Positions 29,511 to 38,816 of a stretch of 64,000 nucleotides of DNA are shown here, in pieces. The DNA is from Motiliproteus coralliicola (GTDB lineage Bacteria; Pseudomonadota; Gammaproteobacteria; Pseudomonadales; Balneatricaceae): contig NZ_QQOH01000002.1 of NCBI RefSeq assembly GCF_003345655.1, positions 778,156-842,155 of the forward strand, read 5' to 3'. The notes beneath the pieces are model-generated. The model was given only the letters and a program-made list of their open reading frames with translations. It was not told the origin of the DNA and made no database searches. Position 1 is the stretch's first letter; every line of letters begins with the position of its first letter. The position numbers were made by a program, and so were the translations under genes.

Positions 29511-30662
29511 ATGAGAATTTGTGTTAATGCGATGGCTCTGCGTGCTGCAGGAGGGCGCAGTGTCGGACTTAACTTTTTGCGAGCCTGTGCTGAAGGAGCG
29601 GCTTCACACCACACCATTGACGCCTTGGTGCCCAGTGGGGCTGGTTATGAAGCACTGGCCAGTGAAAACTTGCGGATCCACCCGGTACCGCCCTGGCTCA
29701 ATCGCATCTGGTTTCGCCCCTATGCCGATAAAATATGGATACCGGCCAAGGTCAGGGAACTGGAGGCTGACGTACTTTTTAGCATGGGCAATATAGCCAC
29801 GCCTTTTGACGGGCCGCAGCTCGTTCTTTTTCATCTGCCTTATGCCATTTACCCTGATCGACATAGCTGGGGAAAAATTGGCTGGAAAGACCGGCTGATC
29901 CTAAATCTGATGATTGCAAACGTCTCCCATACAATTGGCGGGGCGTCGAAAGTAGCAGTGCAGACAGAAACCGCTAAACGGCGTTTAATGCAACAGTTTG
30001 GATTGCCATCTCAGCAGCTGGAGGTAATTCCTAATGCGATTTCACTGCCTTCAGAGGCTGGAGTAGAAGGGCAATGTGGTTCTGAATTTGATTATTTAAG
30101 GTTAACCGAAGGGCGCACCCTGTTGTGTCTGAGCCGCTACTATACCCATAAGAACCTTGAAGTTTTCCTTCCGCTGGCACGGCTGATCAGAGAGCAGCGG
30201 TTATCGATTCGCATCTTGTTGACCCTAGGCGCTGAAGAGATGCCTGCTTGCCGTCAGTTGCTTAATCAATTGGCCGCTGAGCAGTTAGATGAAATAGTGG
30301 TGAATATCGGGCCTGTGAATATGCAGCGGGTCCCTGCTTTATATCGTGCTGTCGATGGGATGATCTTGCCGACGTTGCTGGAGTCTTTTTCAGGGACCTA
30401 TATTGAGGCGATGTACTATGGGGTTCCTGTCCTAACGTCAGATCGTGATTTTGCCCGGGATGTCTGCGCGGATAACGCGTCCTACTTTGACCCTGTTGAT
30501 CCTCAGTCAATTCTCGCAACAATCGAGCAGCTGTTCTCTGATTCTGAAAGGCTTGAGCGTTGCCGGACTGGTGGTAGGGCGAGGGTGGCTTCAATGCCGA
30601 GCTGGCCTCAGGTGGCAGAATGCTATATCTCGCAGCTGGAGAAACTACATGAGGCCGGTTGA
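29511..30662 (+). CDS. Glycosyltransferase family 4 (second)
   Basis: A 383-residue GT-B protein. It opens with RICVNAMALRAAGGRSVGLNFL, a common N terminus of GT4 enzymes, and the donor domain contains LLCLSRYYTHKNLEVFLPLA, DGMILPTLLESFSGTYIEAM and YYGVPVLTSD. The two glutamates of the GT4 motif are present (LLESFSGTYIEAM). It lies between the methyltransferase and the second amidotransferase, close enough (12-34 bases) for one transcript. Sugar specificity is not readable. Confidence 0.9.
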   Translation: MRICVNAMALRAAGGRSVGLNFLRACAEGAASHHTIDALVPSGAGYEALASENLRIHPVPPWLNRIWFRPYADKIWIPAKVRELEADVLFSMGNIATPFDGPQLVLFHLPYAIYPDRHSWGKIGWKDRLILNLMIANVSHTIGGASKVAVQTETAKRRLMQQFGLPSQQLEVIPNAISLPSEAGVEGQCGSEFDYLRLTEGRTLLCLSRYYTHKNLEVFLPLARLIREQRLSIRILLTLGAEEMPACRQLLNQLAAEQLDEIVVNIGPVNMQRVPALYRAVDGMILPTLLESFSGTYIEAMYYGVPVLTSDRDFARDVCADNASYFDPVDPQSILATIEQLFSDSERLERCRTGGRARVASMPSWPQVAECYISQLEKLHEAG

Positions 30663-30695
30663 TAGCAGCCAGGGTTGCCTGGAGGGTCGGCACTA

Positions 30696-32633
30696 GTGTG
30701 CGGTATAGCGGGAGTTGTTGTCTCTGGCGAGTCAGGCTTTCGGGTTAGCGAGGCATTGATCGTGTCGATGCGTGATTCAATGATGCACCGAGGTCCGGAC
30801 GGTGGTGGAACCTGGCTCAGTGATGATCTTAGGGTAGGGTTAGGTCACCGGCGTTTGTCGGTTATTGATCTGTCCAATGCGGCCGCTCAACCGATGAGTT
30901 CTGCCAACCAGGAGGTGGTTGTTAGCTTCAATGGTGAAATCTATAACCATGCAGACCTCCGAGACCAGCTGAAGGCTGAGGGGGTTGATGATTGGCGTAC
31001 CGATCATTCTGATACCGAAGTCTTGCTCAATGCCTATCTGGCTTGGGGTATCGATTGCATCCATCGCTTTCGTGGCATGTTTGCGATAGCGATTTGGGAC
31101 GCTCGAAGCCGGAGACTGTATCTCGTAAGGGATAGATTTGGCGTCAAGCCATTGTATTTCAGCCAGCATAATGGGCGCCTGGCCTTCGCTTCTGAGATTA
31201 AGGCGTTGCTGCAAGACCCAGAGCAGCCACGAAAGGTAAATGAGGATGCCCTGTTTCATTACCTGTCTTTTTTGACCACTCCTGCTCCAATGACCTTGTT
31301 CCAGGGGATATCCAAGCTTGAAGCGGGCTGTTACCTGGAAGTGGATGTTGAAGCCGGCCGTTTAAATAATCATCGCTATTATGAGTTATTGGACAATGTG
31401 CCTGAGGCTGAAGAGGTCGACGATCAGCGGTTAGCTGAGCGGGTACTGCAAAAGCTGCGGCAAGCGGTCAATATTCGCAAAGTTAGTGATGTTCCGATGG
31501 GGGTCTTCTTATCTGGGGGGATTGACTCCAGTAGTAATGCGGCTTTGTTTTCGGAGGGTAGTGATATCCCCATAAAAACCTTCTCGATAGGTTATGAAGG
31601 GAAATATCGCTCTTATACAAATGAATTGGTGTATGCGAAACAGGCTGCGGATTCAGTCGGAGCCCAATATCATGAACGCCTATTAAACCAGCAAGACTTA
31701 TTGGACTTTCTGGATACCATGGTGCATCTGCAGGATGAGCCGATTGCCGATCCGGTCTGCTTCCCGGTTTATTTTGTTTCCCAGTTAGCCCGCCAGAACG
31801 GTGTCACTGTCTGCCATGTTGGCGAAGGTGCTGATGAGCTGTATTGGGGGTACCGTAGTTGGAAGGTTAAGCTGGCGTTGCAAAAATGGGCGGATGTTCC
31901 CGGTACCCGATGGCTGCAGCGTGGAGTGATGAAATGTCTGGAATGGCTAGGAGCAGACCGTCATTTGGCCTACGAGGCTCTGCGTAGATCGGTCAGCGGA
32001 CAGCCTGTGTTCTGGGGCGGCGCTGAAGCTTTCACGGCAAAGGAAAAACAGCAGCTGCTGTCACCTAGGTTAAGGAATAAATTCCAACGGCGTACCTCCT
32101 GGGAGGTGATAGAGCCTATTCGCCAGCGCTTTGAGCGACACGCCAGGGTCCGTTCTGATCTCAACTGGATGACCTATTTAGACCTCAATCTCAGGTTGCC
32201 TGAGCTATTGCTGATGCGAGTTGACAAGATGTCGATGGGAGTGAGCCTGGAGGCGAGGGTGCCATTCTTGGATCATGAATTTGTTGAATTCGCCATGTCC
32301 ATACCGGAGGAAGTTAAGACCGAAGGAGGTCAGCTGAAACGAGTGCTTAAGTTGGCTGTTGCAGGGTTGATTCCAGACAATTTGATCCACCGTAAGAAAC
32401 AAGGCTTTGCTGTTCCCGTTTATGAATGGCTGTTTGACAGATTAGGGGAGCAGATAAAAGACGATGTGAGGGTGTTTTGCCAGAAAACAGATTATTTCGA
32501 CTTCCAATTTTTTGAAGAACTATTAGAACAAAGGCCTGGGCCGCAAGTATGGTACTTGTATAATTTTGTTCTTTGGTGGAATGCTTTTATCGCCCCAGGC
32601 GGATCCTCTGAAGATTCGACTGATGTGGCTTAA
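30696..32633 (+). CDS. asnB: Asparagine synthase-like glutamine amidotransferase (second copy)
   Basis: A 645-residue protein. GTG 30696 places the catalytic cysteine at position 2 (CGIAGVVV) and has GGAGG about ten bases upstream; the longer frame from TTG 30675 would bury the cysteine and is rejected. The glutaminase domain has HRGPDGGGTW, HRRLSVIDLS and FNGEIYNHADLR; the synthetase domain has SGGIDSS at residues 273-279 and HVGEGADELYWGYRSW. Residues after that differ much from the first copy, so the pair is an old divergence or independent acquisition, not a recent duplication. A role in amidating a glycan acid is likely but unproven. Confidence 0.92.
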   Translation: MCGIAGVVVSGESGFRVSEALIVSMRDSMMHRGPDGGGTWLSDDLRVGLGHRRLSVIDLSNAAAQPMSSANQEVVVSFNGEIYNHADLRDQLKAEGVDDWRTDHSDTEVLLNAYLAWGIDCIHRFRGMFAIAIWDARSRRLYLVRDRFGVKPLYFSQHNGRLAFASEIKALLQDPEQPRKVNEDALFHYLSFLTTPAPMTLFQGISKLEAGCYLEVDVEAGRLNNHRYYELLDNVPEAEEVDDQRLAERVLQKLRQAVNIRKVSDVPMGVFLSGGIDSSSNAALFSEGSDIPIKTFSIGYEGKYRSYTNELVYAKQAADSVGAQYHERLLNQQDLLDFLDTMVHLQDEPIADPVCFPVYFVSQLARQNGVTVCHVGEGADELYWGYRSWKVKLALQKWADVPGTRWLQRGVMKCLEWLGADRHLAYEALRRSVSGQPVFWGGAEAFTAKEKQQLLSPRLRNKFQRRTSWEVIEPIRQRFERHARVRSDLNWMTYLDLNLRLPELLLMRVDKMSMGVSLEARVPFLDHEFVEFAMSIPEEVKTEGGQLKRVLKLAVAGLIPDNLIHRKKQGFAVPVYEWLFDRLGEQIKDDVRVFCQKTDYFDFQFFEELLEQRPGPQVWYLYNFVLWWNAFIAPGGSSEDSTDVA

Positions 32634-32697
32634 TTGGCTTGGTTTTAGCCTTTGCTTGCCGGAACAAGGAGCGCTTTTCGATAAAGCAGAGAATTAA

Positions 32698-34818
32698 ATG
32701 AAACAGTTATTACAACAGCTTCGTACCGGGGAGACACAGTTGGTAGAGGCGCCGGCACCTCAGGCCTCCAAAGGCAAATTGTTGATTCGTACCCGTACCT
32801 CTCTGGTCTCGGCGGGCACCGAGCGAATGCTGGTCGAGTTCGGCAAGGCTAACCTGATCGATAAGGCCCGCCAGCAGCCCGATAAAGTCCGCATGGTGCT
32901 CGATAAGGTCAAGACCGATGGTCTGGCCACAACCCTGGATGCAGTGCGCAGTAAACTCAACCAACCCTTGCCGCTGGGGTATTGCAATGTTGGCCGGGTT
33001 GAGGCGTTGGGTGAGGGCGTCAGCGGCTTTACTTCCGGCGACAGGGTGATATCCAATGGCCCCCATGCAGATCTGGTGGTGGTTCCGAAGAACCTCTGCG
33101 CTCGAATTCCAGACCAAGTTGACGATGAGTCGGCCGCTTTTACAGTGCTGGCCAGTATCGGTTTGCAAGGTATTCGCCTGGCCCAGCCCACTTTGGGGGA
33201 GGCCTTCGTTGTGACCGGAGCAGGCTTGATCGGCTTGCTGACCGTGCAGTTGCTGCGAGCCCAGGGCTGCCGTGTGCTGGCGATCGATGTTGATGGCCAG
33301 CGGCTGGAACTGGCCAGGCAGTTTGGCGCCGAAACCTGCAACCCAGCAGCCGGAGAGGATCCGGTGGCGGCAGGGCTGGCGTTTAGTCGTGACCAGGGGA
33401 TCGACGGGGTGATCATTACCGCTTCGACCAAATCCTCGGATCCAGTGTCTCAAGCCGCCCAGATGTGCCGCAAACGTGGCCGCATCGTACTGGTCGGCGT
33501 TACCGGCCTGGAACTTAGCCGGGCAGATTTCTACGAAAAAGAGCTGAGCTTTCAGGTCTCCTGCTCCTACGGACCCGGGCGTTACGATCCGGTCTACGAG
33601 GAGCAGGGGCAGGACTATCCGCTGGGGTACGTGCGCTGGACCGAGCAGCGTAACTTTGAGGCAGTGCTGGACATGATGGCCTCTGGGCGGCTAGATGTCG
33701 CTCCCTTAATTACCCATCGTTTCGCTTTTGACGAGGCGCCGGAAGCTTATGCGGCCCTGATCGAGGATCGTAGCGTGCTGGGTATCCTGCTTCAGTATTC
33801 TGAAGAGGTAGACACCGATGCGCGGCTGATACCCCTTCAATCGGCGAAGGAGATAGATGCTTCCAAACCCGTGGTCGGTTTTATCGGTGCGGGAAACTAT
33901 GCCTCCCGGGTGTTGATCCCTGCCTTCCAGCGGGCCGGGGCCCAGTTGCATACCCTCGTCACCGAGAGTGGAATCAGCGGTGCGCTCAACGGTGAGAAAG
34001 CGGGTTTTGCCAACGCTTCTACCGATGTGGCAGGGATGCTGGCCGATCCTGAAATCAACACCGTTGTGGTGGTAACTCGGCACAATTCCCATGCCCAAAT
34101 TGTCCGTGAGTGCCTCGAAGCAGGCAAGCACGTTTTCGTTGAAAAGCCCCTCGCTATCAATTGGGAAGAGCTTGCTATCGTTGAGCAGGCTTACCGGGAT
34201 GCTGATGGTCAGCAACTGATGTTGGGCTTCAATCGCCGCTTTGCCCCCTTGGTGCAGAAAATGAAAGGGCTGTTGGAACCGCTCCGTGAGCCTAAGTCTT
34301 TCATAATGACCGTAAATGCGGGGGCGATTCCGGCTGACCACTGGACCCAGGACCCTGGGATAGGAGGGGGCCGAATCATCGGGGAAGCCTGCCACTTTAT
34401 CGATCTGATGAGGTACCTGGCTGGCGCTAAGATCGTGTCGGTTCAGGCGAGGCGAATGGAAAGGGGGCAGGGAGCGGTCAGTGAAGATAAGGCGGTCATC
34501 ATTCTTGGTTTTGCTGATGGCTCTTTCGGCACGATCCATTACTTGGCTAACGGTGCTTCAAGCTTCCCTAAGGAGCGGATAGAAGTGTTTGTCGCCGGTC
34601 GTGTATTACAGTTAGACAACTTCAGGAAACTCAAGGGCTTTGGTTGGCCGGGATTCTCTAGAATGAGTCGATGGAAACAAGATAAAGGTCAAGCACCTTG
34701 CGCCCAATCCTTCCTGAGGTCGATCCATGATGGTGAGTCAGCGCCCATTCCCGTTGAAGAGGTTTTTGAGGTGGCAAGGGTAACACTTGAAGCTGCGGAT
34801 CTGCTCCGTAGTCAATAA
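32698..34818 (+). CDS. Two-domain oxidoreductase: zinc-type alcohol dehydrogenase fused to Gfo/Idh/MocA dehydrogenase
   Basis: A 706-residue fusion. Residues 1 to about 360 resemble medium-chain zinc-type dehydrogenases (SAGTERMLVEFGKA, PLGYCNVGRVEALGEGV, and an NAD-binding VVTGAGLIGLLTVQLLRAQG). From about residue 385 a Gfo/Idh/MocA domain follows: VGFIGAGNYASRVLIPAF, VEKPLAINWEE and GGGRIIGEACHFIDLM. Such fusions recur in exopolysaccharide loci next to heparinase-fold proteins, as here. The likely substrate is a nucleotide sugar or a glycan intermediate. The zinc-binding residues of the first domain look poorly conserved, so it may be a non-zinc relative. It starts 64 bases after asnB. Confidence 0.9.
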   Translation: MKQLLQQLRTGETQLVEAPAPQASKGKLLIRTRTSLVSAGTERMLVEFGKANLIDKARQQPDKVRMVLDKVKTDGLATTLDAVRSKLNQPLPLGYCNVGRVEALGEGVSGFTSGDRVISNGPHADLVVVPKNLCARIPDQVDDESAAFTVLASIGLQGIRLAQPTLGEAFVVTGAGLIGLLTVQLLRAQGCRVLAIDVDGQRLELARQFGAETCNPAAGEDPVAAGLAFSRDQGIDGVIITASTKSSDPVSQAAQMCRKRGRIVLVGVTGLELSRADFYEKELSFQVSCSYGPGRYDPVYEEQGQDYPLGYVRWTEQRNFEAVLDMMASGRLDVAPLITHRFAFDEAPEAYAALIEDRSVLGILLQYSEEVDTDARLIPLQSAKEIDASKPVVGFIGAGNYASRVLIPAFQRAGAQLHTLVTESGISGALNGEKAGFANASTDVAGMLADPEINTVVVVTRHNSHAQIVRECLEAGKHVFVEKPLAINWEELAIVEQAYRDADGQQLMLGFNRRFAPLVQKMKGLLEPLREPKSFIMTVNAGAIPADHWTQDPGIGGGRIIGEACHFIDLMRYLAGAKIVSVQARRMERGQGAVSEDKAVIILGFADGSFGTIHYLANGASSFPKERIEVFVAGRVLQLDNFRKLKGFGWPGFSRMSRWKQDKGQAPCAQSFLRSIHDGESAPIPVEEVFEVARVTLEAADLLRSQ

Positions 34819-34939
34819 ATGAGTGATGATGATCTTCTATTGGATGGCTTTTCTTAATTGTAACCGAGGCCATTGATAATCCACATTACACCCTGGACAT
34901 GAGAAAGTTGTTTCAATTATTTAATGGCGGGCCCTTTGT

Positions 34940-36577
34940 TTGAACATTTTGCGGTTACTCCGTACCCTGCGATATCTGCGACCGGCTCAGATTTATGGTC
35001 GAATCTGGTTTCGTCTGTACCGCCCGAGAATTGATACCAGTCCCCATCCCCAGTTAAGAAGCCCGATAGGAGCTTGGGCTCCAGTTTATTGGCGTCGATC
35101 GTCGATGATCTCTCCTGGGAAATTTACTTTTCTAAACGTAACCCATGAAATCCAAGATGCGGATTGGGACCAGCCATCTTGGCCGAAGCTATGGCGTTAC
35201 AACTTGCACTACTTTGATGATCTTAATGCAGTTGGCTCAAACGAGAGAAAGGCGTGGCATCAGTTAACGCTAGAGAACTGGATCCAAGACAACCCACCCG
35301 GTCAAGGAACAGGATGGGAACCCTACCCCACTTCGTTACGGATCGTTAACTGGATAAAGTGGAGTTTGATTGGCAACCCGCTGTCCTTCCAGCAAAGGCA
35401 AAGTCTGGCGATTCAGGTGCGCTGGCTTCATGGCCGTTTAGAAAGGCACATTTTAGGAAATCATCTGCTGGCCAACGCCAAGGCATTGGTGTTTGCCGGA
35501 GTCTTTTTCGAGGGCGAAGAGGCTCAGCACTGGTTGAATACAGGCTTGCGGATTTTGGGCGAACAGCTTGACGAACAAATTCTAGCCGATGGCGGCCATT
35601 TTGAGCTGAGTCCTATGTATCAATCGATTGTAATTGAAGATTTGTTAGATCTTGTCCACTTGTCTTCTATTTATGAGGAAGATTTGCCAGTCAATAACTG
35701 GGTGGCACTGCTACCGAAGATGATCGGTTGGCTGAGGGTGATGACTCATCCCGATGGTAGGATTAGTTTTTTTAATGATGCTGCATTAAAAGTTGCTGCT
35801 GATATCGCGGTTCTAGAAAAATATGCGGCGAGCCTGAATATCAAAATTGTTCCAACGGCTATGGCGCCATATCTTCTACTGAAGGATAGCGGTTATCTCC
35901 GCTCTACTTTGGGGCCGGCCGTTATGTTGGTGGATATTGCCCCTGTAGGACCCTCATACCTTCCAGCTCATGGGCATGCAGATACGTTGAGTTTTGAGCT
36001 CTCGTTGTTTGGGCGTCGGCTTTTGGTTAACTCGGGTACTTCCTGCTATGGCATTGGTTCGGAGCGTGAGAGGCAGAGAGGTACAGCTGCCCATAATACG
36101 CTGCTGGTCGATAATTCAGACTCATCGGAAGTCTGGGCGGGTTTTAGAGTGGGGCGTCGGGCGGAGCCAAAACTACTCGAGCTAGCTTATGTTCCCAATT
36201 CACAATCCGTAGATGCGTTAACTGTCCGGGGTTCCCATAACGGCTATATGTATCTATCCGGACAACCGGAGCATCAGCGTAGTTGGCAACTGAGTGCTTC
36301 TGATTTATTGATTTCCGATACTGTTCACGGCGATGTGGATAGCGCGCAGGCGCGTTATCATCTCCACCCCGACTGGATTGTTGAGATGAATGGCAACCTC
36401 GGAGTTATCAAGGAATGCGATCAAATCGTTGTCGAGATAGAAGTCTTACGCGGACGCCCTCATCTTGAATCAGGGCTGTACCACCCAGAATTTGGAGTAT
36501 CTATACCTAATCAGTGTTTGTGTGTGGATGCAGATAATAATGGACAGGCGGAGATAATCTTTAGGTGGCAGTCTTGA
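34940..36577 (+). CDS. Heparinase II/III-family (alginate-lyase-like) protein
   Basis: A 545-residue protein. The first part is an alpha-toroid of the heparinase II/III N-terminal type (RYNLHYFDDLNA, EPYPTSLRIVNWIKW, NHLLANAKALVFAG, ELSPMYQSIVIEDLLDL). The second is a beta-sandwich containing HGHADTLSFELSLFGRRLLV. Candidate catalytic tyrosine and histidine lie in SPMYQ and HGHAD. These enzymes cleave acidic polysaccharides by beta-elimination, but no signal peptide is visible, unlike secreted lyases, so it may act in the cytoplasm or through other export. Start is TTG 34940. Its partner, the two-domain oxidoreductase, lies 121 bases upstream. Confidence 0.9.
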   Translation: MNILRLLRTLRYLRPAQIYGRIWFRLYRPRIDTSPHPQLRSPIGAWAPVYWRRSSMISPGKFTFLNVTHEIQDADWDQPSWPKLWRYNLHYFDDLNAVGSNERKAWHQLTLENWIQDNPPGQGTGWEPYPTSLRIVNWIKWSLIGNPLSFQQRQSLAIQVRWLHGRLERHILGNHLLANAKALVFAGVFFEGEEAQHWLNTGLRILGEQLDEQILADGGHFELSPMYQSIVIEDLLDLVHLSSIYEEDLPVNNWVALLPKMIGWLRVMTHPDGRISFFNDAALKVAADIAVLEKYAASLNIKIVPTAMAPYLLLKDSGYLRSTLGPAVMLVDIAPVGPSYLPAHGHADTLSFELSLFGRRLLVNSGTSCYGIGSERERQRGTAAHNTLLVDNSDSSEVWAGFRVGRRAEPKLLELAYVPNSQSVDALTVRGSHNGYMYLSGQPEHQRSWQLSASDLLISDTVHGDVDSAQARYHLHPDWIVEMNGNLGVIKECDQIVVEIEVLRGRPHLESGLYHPEFGVSIPNQCLCVDADNNGQAEIIFRWQS

Positions 36578-36613
36578 TTTCGAACTGTTGTAACCGCGAA
36601 AACTAAGAACATT

Positions 36614-37834
36614 ATGAAAATCTTGCTGCTTTCATTTTACTACCCGCCGGATTTGTCAGCTGGATCTTTCCGTACAGTGGCATTAGTTCGGGAACTAGAG
36701 AAACGCTTACCCAAGGGGTCGCAGATAGATGTTCTGACCACGCAACCCAATCGGTATGCGAGCTACTCAACTAAAGCTCCTGCGGATGAAATCCGCGGGA
36801 TTGTTAGTATTCATCGCGTGAAACTACCTCCTCATCAAAGCGGCATGTTCGATCAGGCAAAGGCATTCGGCGCCTTCTATTTGGGGGCTAATCGGTTCCT
36901 TAGAGGGCGTCATTACGATCTAGTCATAGCTACAACATCTCGCTTGATGACTGGATTTTTAGGTGCGCGAATTGCCACTAGAATTGGCTGTCCCTTCTAT
37001 TTGGATGTGCGGGATATCTTTATTGATACGCTCAATGATCTTTTTAAAAGGAAAGCTTTCCGTCTATTGCTGCCTATTCTAGATCGGTTGGAGAGTTACA
37101 CTATTCGACGTGCCGATAGAATCAATCTGATATCAGCGGGTTTTGTAGATTATTTCAGCAGCAAGTATGCCCTCAAACGCTATGATCAGTTTACCAATGG
37201 TATCGACGAAGAGTTTTTGGCTAAGTTCGAAACGGCCACCGATGACGACTTTGCAGAGTCTTCTTCAGGTCTAACCGTACTTTATGCGGGAAATATTGGA
37301 GCAGGCCAAGGGCTTGAGCATATTATCCCTCCTCTGGCGAAAGCCTTAGGATCAGAATATCACTTTGTCGTGGTCGGTGATGGTGGTCGTCGGCAAGCAC
37401 TTCAGCAACACTGTGAAAACTTGGAAGTCAGCAATGTTCGGATAGAGCCGGCTGTTAGTCGCACGGAATTGTTGGAGTATTACCGCAGATCCGATGTGCT
37501 CTTTTTGCATTTAAATGACATACCCGCGTTTGAAAAGGTTTTGCCATCGAAAATTTTCGAATATGCCGCTCTGCATAAACCCATTTTGGCCGGCGTTAGG
37601 GGGCATGCTGCAGAATTTCTTGAGCAAAATGTTTCAGGGAGTTGGGTTTTCAATCCTTGCGACACCGCAACAGCGGCGGAATGCTTGAAGGAGATAGCCA
37701 CAGAGGGTGGTGGTCAGGACTACAGTCGGGATGAATTTTGCAATATTTACAGGCGAAGTAGCATCATGGAGCAATGGGTGGATGCAATCTTAGATGCATC
37801 AAGCTCGCCTGAACCGGATGGGAAGCTGATTTAG
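36614..37834 (+). CDS. Glycosyltransferase family 4 (WbuB-like)
   Basis: A 406-residue GT-B glycosyltransferase. The N terminus MKILLLSFYYPPDLSAGSFR with a mobile loop is typical of the WbuB/FucNAc-transferase branch of GT4. The acceptor domain has FYLDVRDIFIDTLNDL, and the donor domain VLYAGNIGAGQGLEHIIPPLA with FLHLNDIPAFEKVLPSKIFEYAA. WbuB enzymes often transfer the second sugar onto a lipid-linked amino sugar, consistent with adjacency to the WbpV/WbpL-like pair that should make the first. That role is inferred from position. Confidence 0.9.
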   Translation: MKILLLSFYYPPDLSAGSFRTVALVRELEKRLPKGSQIDVLTTQPNRYASYSTKAPADEIRGIVSIHRVKLPPHQSGMFDQAKAFGAFYLGANRFLRGRHYDLVIATTSRLMTGFLGARIATRIGCPFYLDVRDIFIDTLNDLFKRKAFRLLLPILDRLESYTIRRADRINLISAGFVDYFSSKYALKRYDQFTNGIDEEFLAKFETATDDDFAESSSGLTVLYAGNIGAGQGLEHIIPPLAKALGSEYHFVVVGDGGRRQALQQHCENLEVSNVRIEPAVSRTELLEYYRRSDVLFLHLNDIPAFEKVLPSKIFEYAALHKPILAGVRGHAAEFLEQNVSGSWVFNPCDTATAAECLKEIATEGGGQDYSRDEFCNIYRRSSIMEQWVDAILDASSSPEPDGKLI

Positions 37835-37836
37835 TC

Positions 37837-38814
37837 GTGAGCATGGGAATCGAATCAGCGGCTAGTCAAGTCATGGTGACCGGAGCCTCGGGCTTTATCG
37901 GAAGGCATTTGGTTAGATCGTTAAGTCAGAGTGGCTATCAAGTCGTCGCTTGTGTACGTGATCTCTCAACCCCGTTTAACTCCTCCATGTCCGGCTTAAA
38001 GTTGGTGCAGATGAAAGACCTTGGGGAGGCTGAACCCTGGAGCGAAGAGGTCTTTCATGGTGTCGATGTCATAGTTCATGCCGCAGCCAGGGTGCATGTG
38101 CTGGCTGATCCATCATCTGATCCGCTGGCTTGCTTTCGTCGGGACAATACTTTGGCAACGTTGAGGCTGGCTGAGCGAGCTGCCCAGCATGGGGTCAGAC
38201 GTCTGATTTACATAAGCAGCATCAAGGTCAATGGTGAACAAACGGCAGGGGAGCCTTACACTGCATCGGATATACCAGCCCCTGAAGATGCATACGGCAT
38301 ATCAAAGGCAGAAGCGGAGTCGGCGCTATTTGCGGTGGCTGAGAACACGGGGTTGGAGGTTGTGGTAATTCGACCTCCTCTGGTATATGGGCCAGGTGTT
38401 TCAGCTAATTTCTGGGCACTGAGAAATTGGATCAAGCAGGGCTACCCTCTGCCTTTTGGAGCAACGGATAACCGACGAAGCCTGGTCAACGTATTCAACT
38501 TGGTCGATCTGATCCAGCTCTGTATTTCACACCCTAAAGCCGCCAATGAGGTGTTTCTTGTTTCAGATGGCGAGTCCATATCCACTGCTAACCTGATTCG
38601 GCGTATTGCGAAAAGTCTGGGTCGCACCATCTGGCTACCGAGAATTCCTGTGCCTTGCTTAGAGTTTATCGCAGCAGTTCTGGGTCGAGGCCAGATTATG
38701 CGGCGGTTATGCAGTGATCTGGAAGTCGATATCCAGAAGACGTCCAAAATGCTGGGGTGGGAGCCTTCCGTTTCGATGGAGCAGGCTTTGCAGTGTATGG
38801 AAAAGGAACTTTAG
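37837..38814 (+). CDS. WbpV-like NAD-dependent epimerase/reductase
   Basis: An extended SDR of 325 residues. The NAD motif is MVTGASGFIGRHLVRSL, the catalytic YxxxK is YGISK, and IYISSIKVNGEQT follows the WbpV/WreQ pattern. Enzymes of this kind reduce UDP-4-keto-6-deoxy-GlcNAc to UDP-QuiNAc (or FucNAc), the step after a WbpM-type dehydratase. The dehydratase is encoded at 11415, 26 kb upstream in the same locus. The 4-reductase versus epimerase assignment is tentative. GTG 37837 is used; ATG 37843 is an alternative. It is followed immediately by the WbpL-like transferase, the arrangement seen in Pseudomonas O-antigen loci. Confidence 0.85.
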   Translation: MSMGIESAASQVMVTGASGFIGRHLVRSLSQSGYQVVACVRDLSTPFNSSMSGLKLVQMKDLGEAEPWSEEVFHGVDVIVHAAARVHVLADPSSDPLACFRRDNTLATLRLAERAAQHGVRRLIYISSIKVNGEQTAGEPYTASDIPAPEDAYGISKAEAESALFAVAENTGLEVVVIRPPLVYGPGVSANFWALRNWIKQGYPLPFGATDNRRSLVNVFNLVDLIQLCISHPKAANEVFLVSDGESISTANLIRRIAKSLGRTIWLPRIPVPCLEFIAAVLGRGQIMRRLCSDLEVDIQKTSKMLGWEPSVSMEQALQCMEKEL

Positions 38815-38816
38815 AG

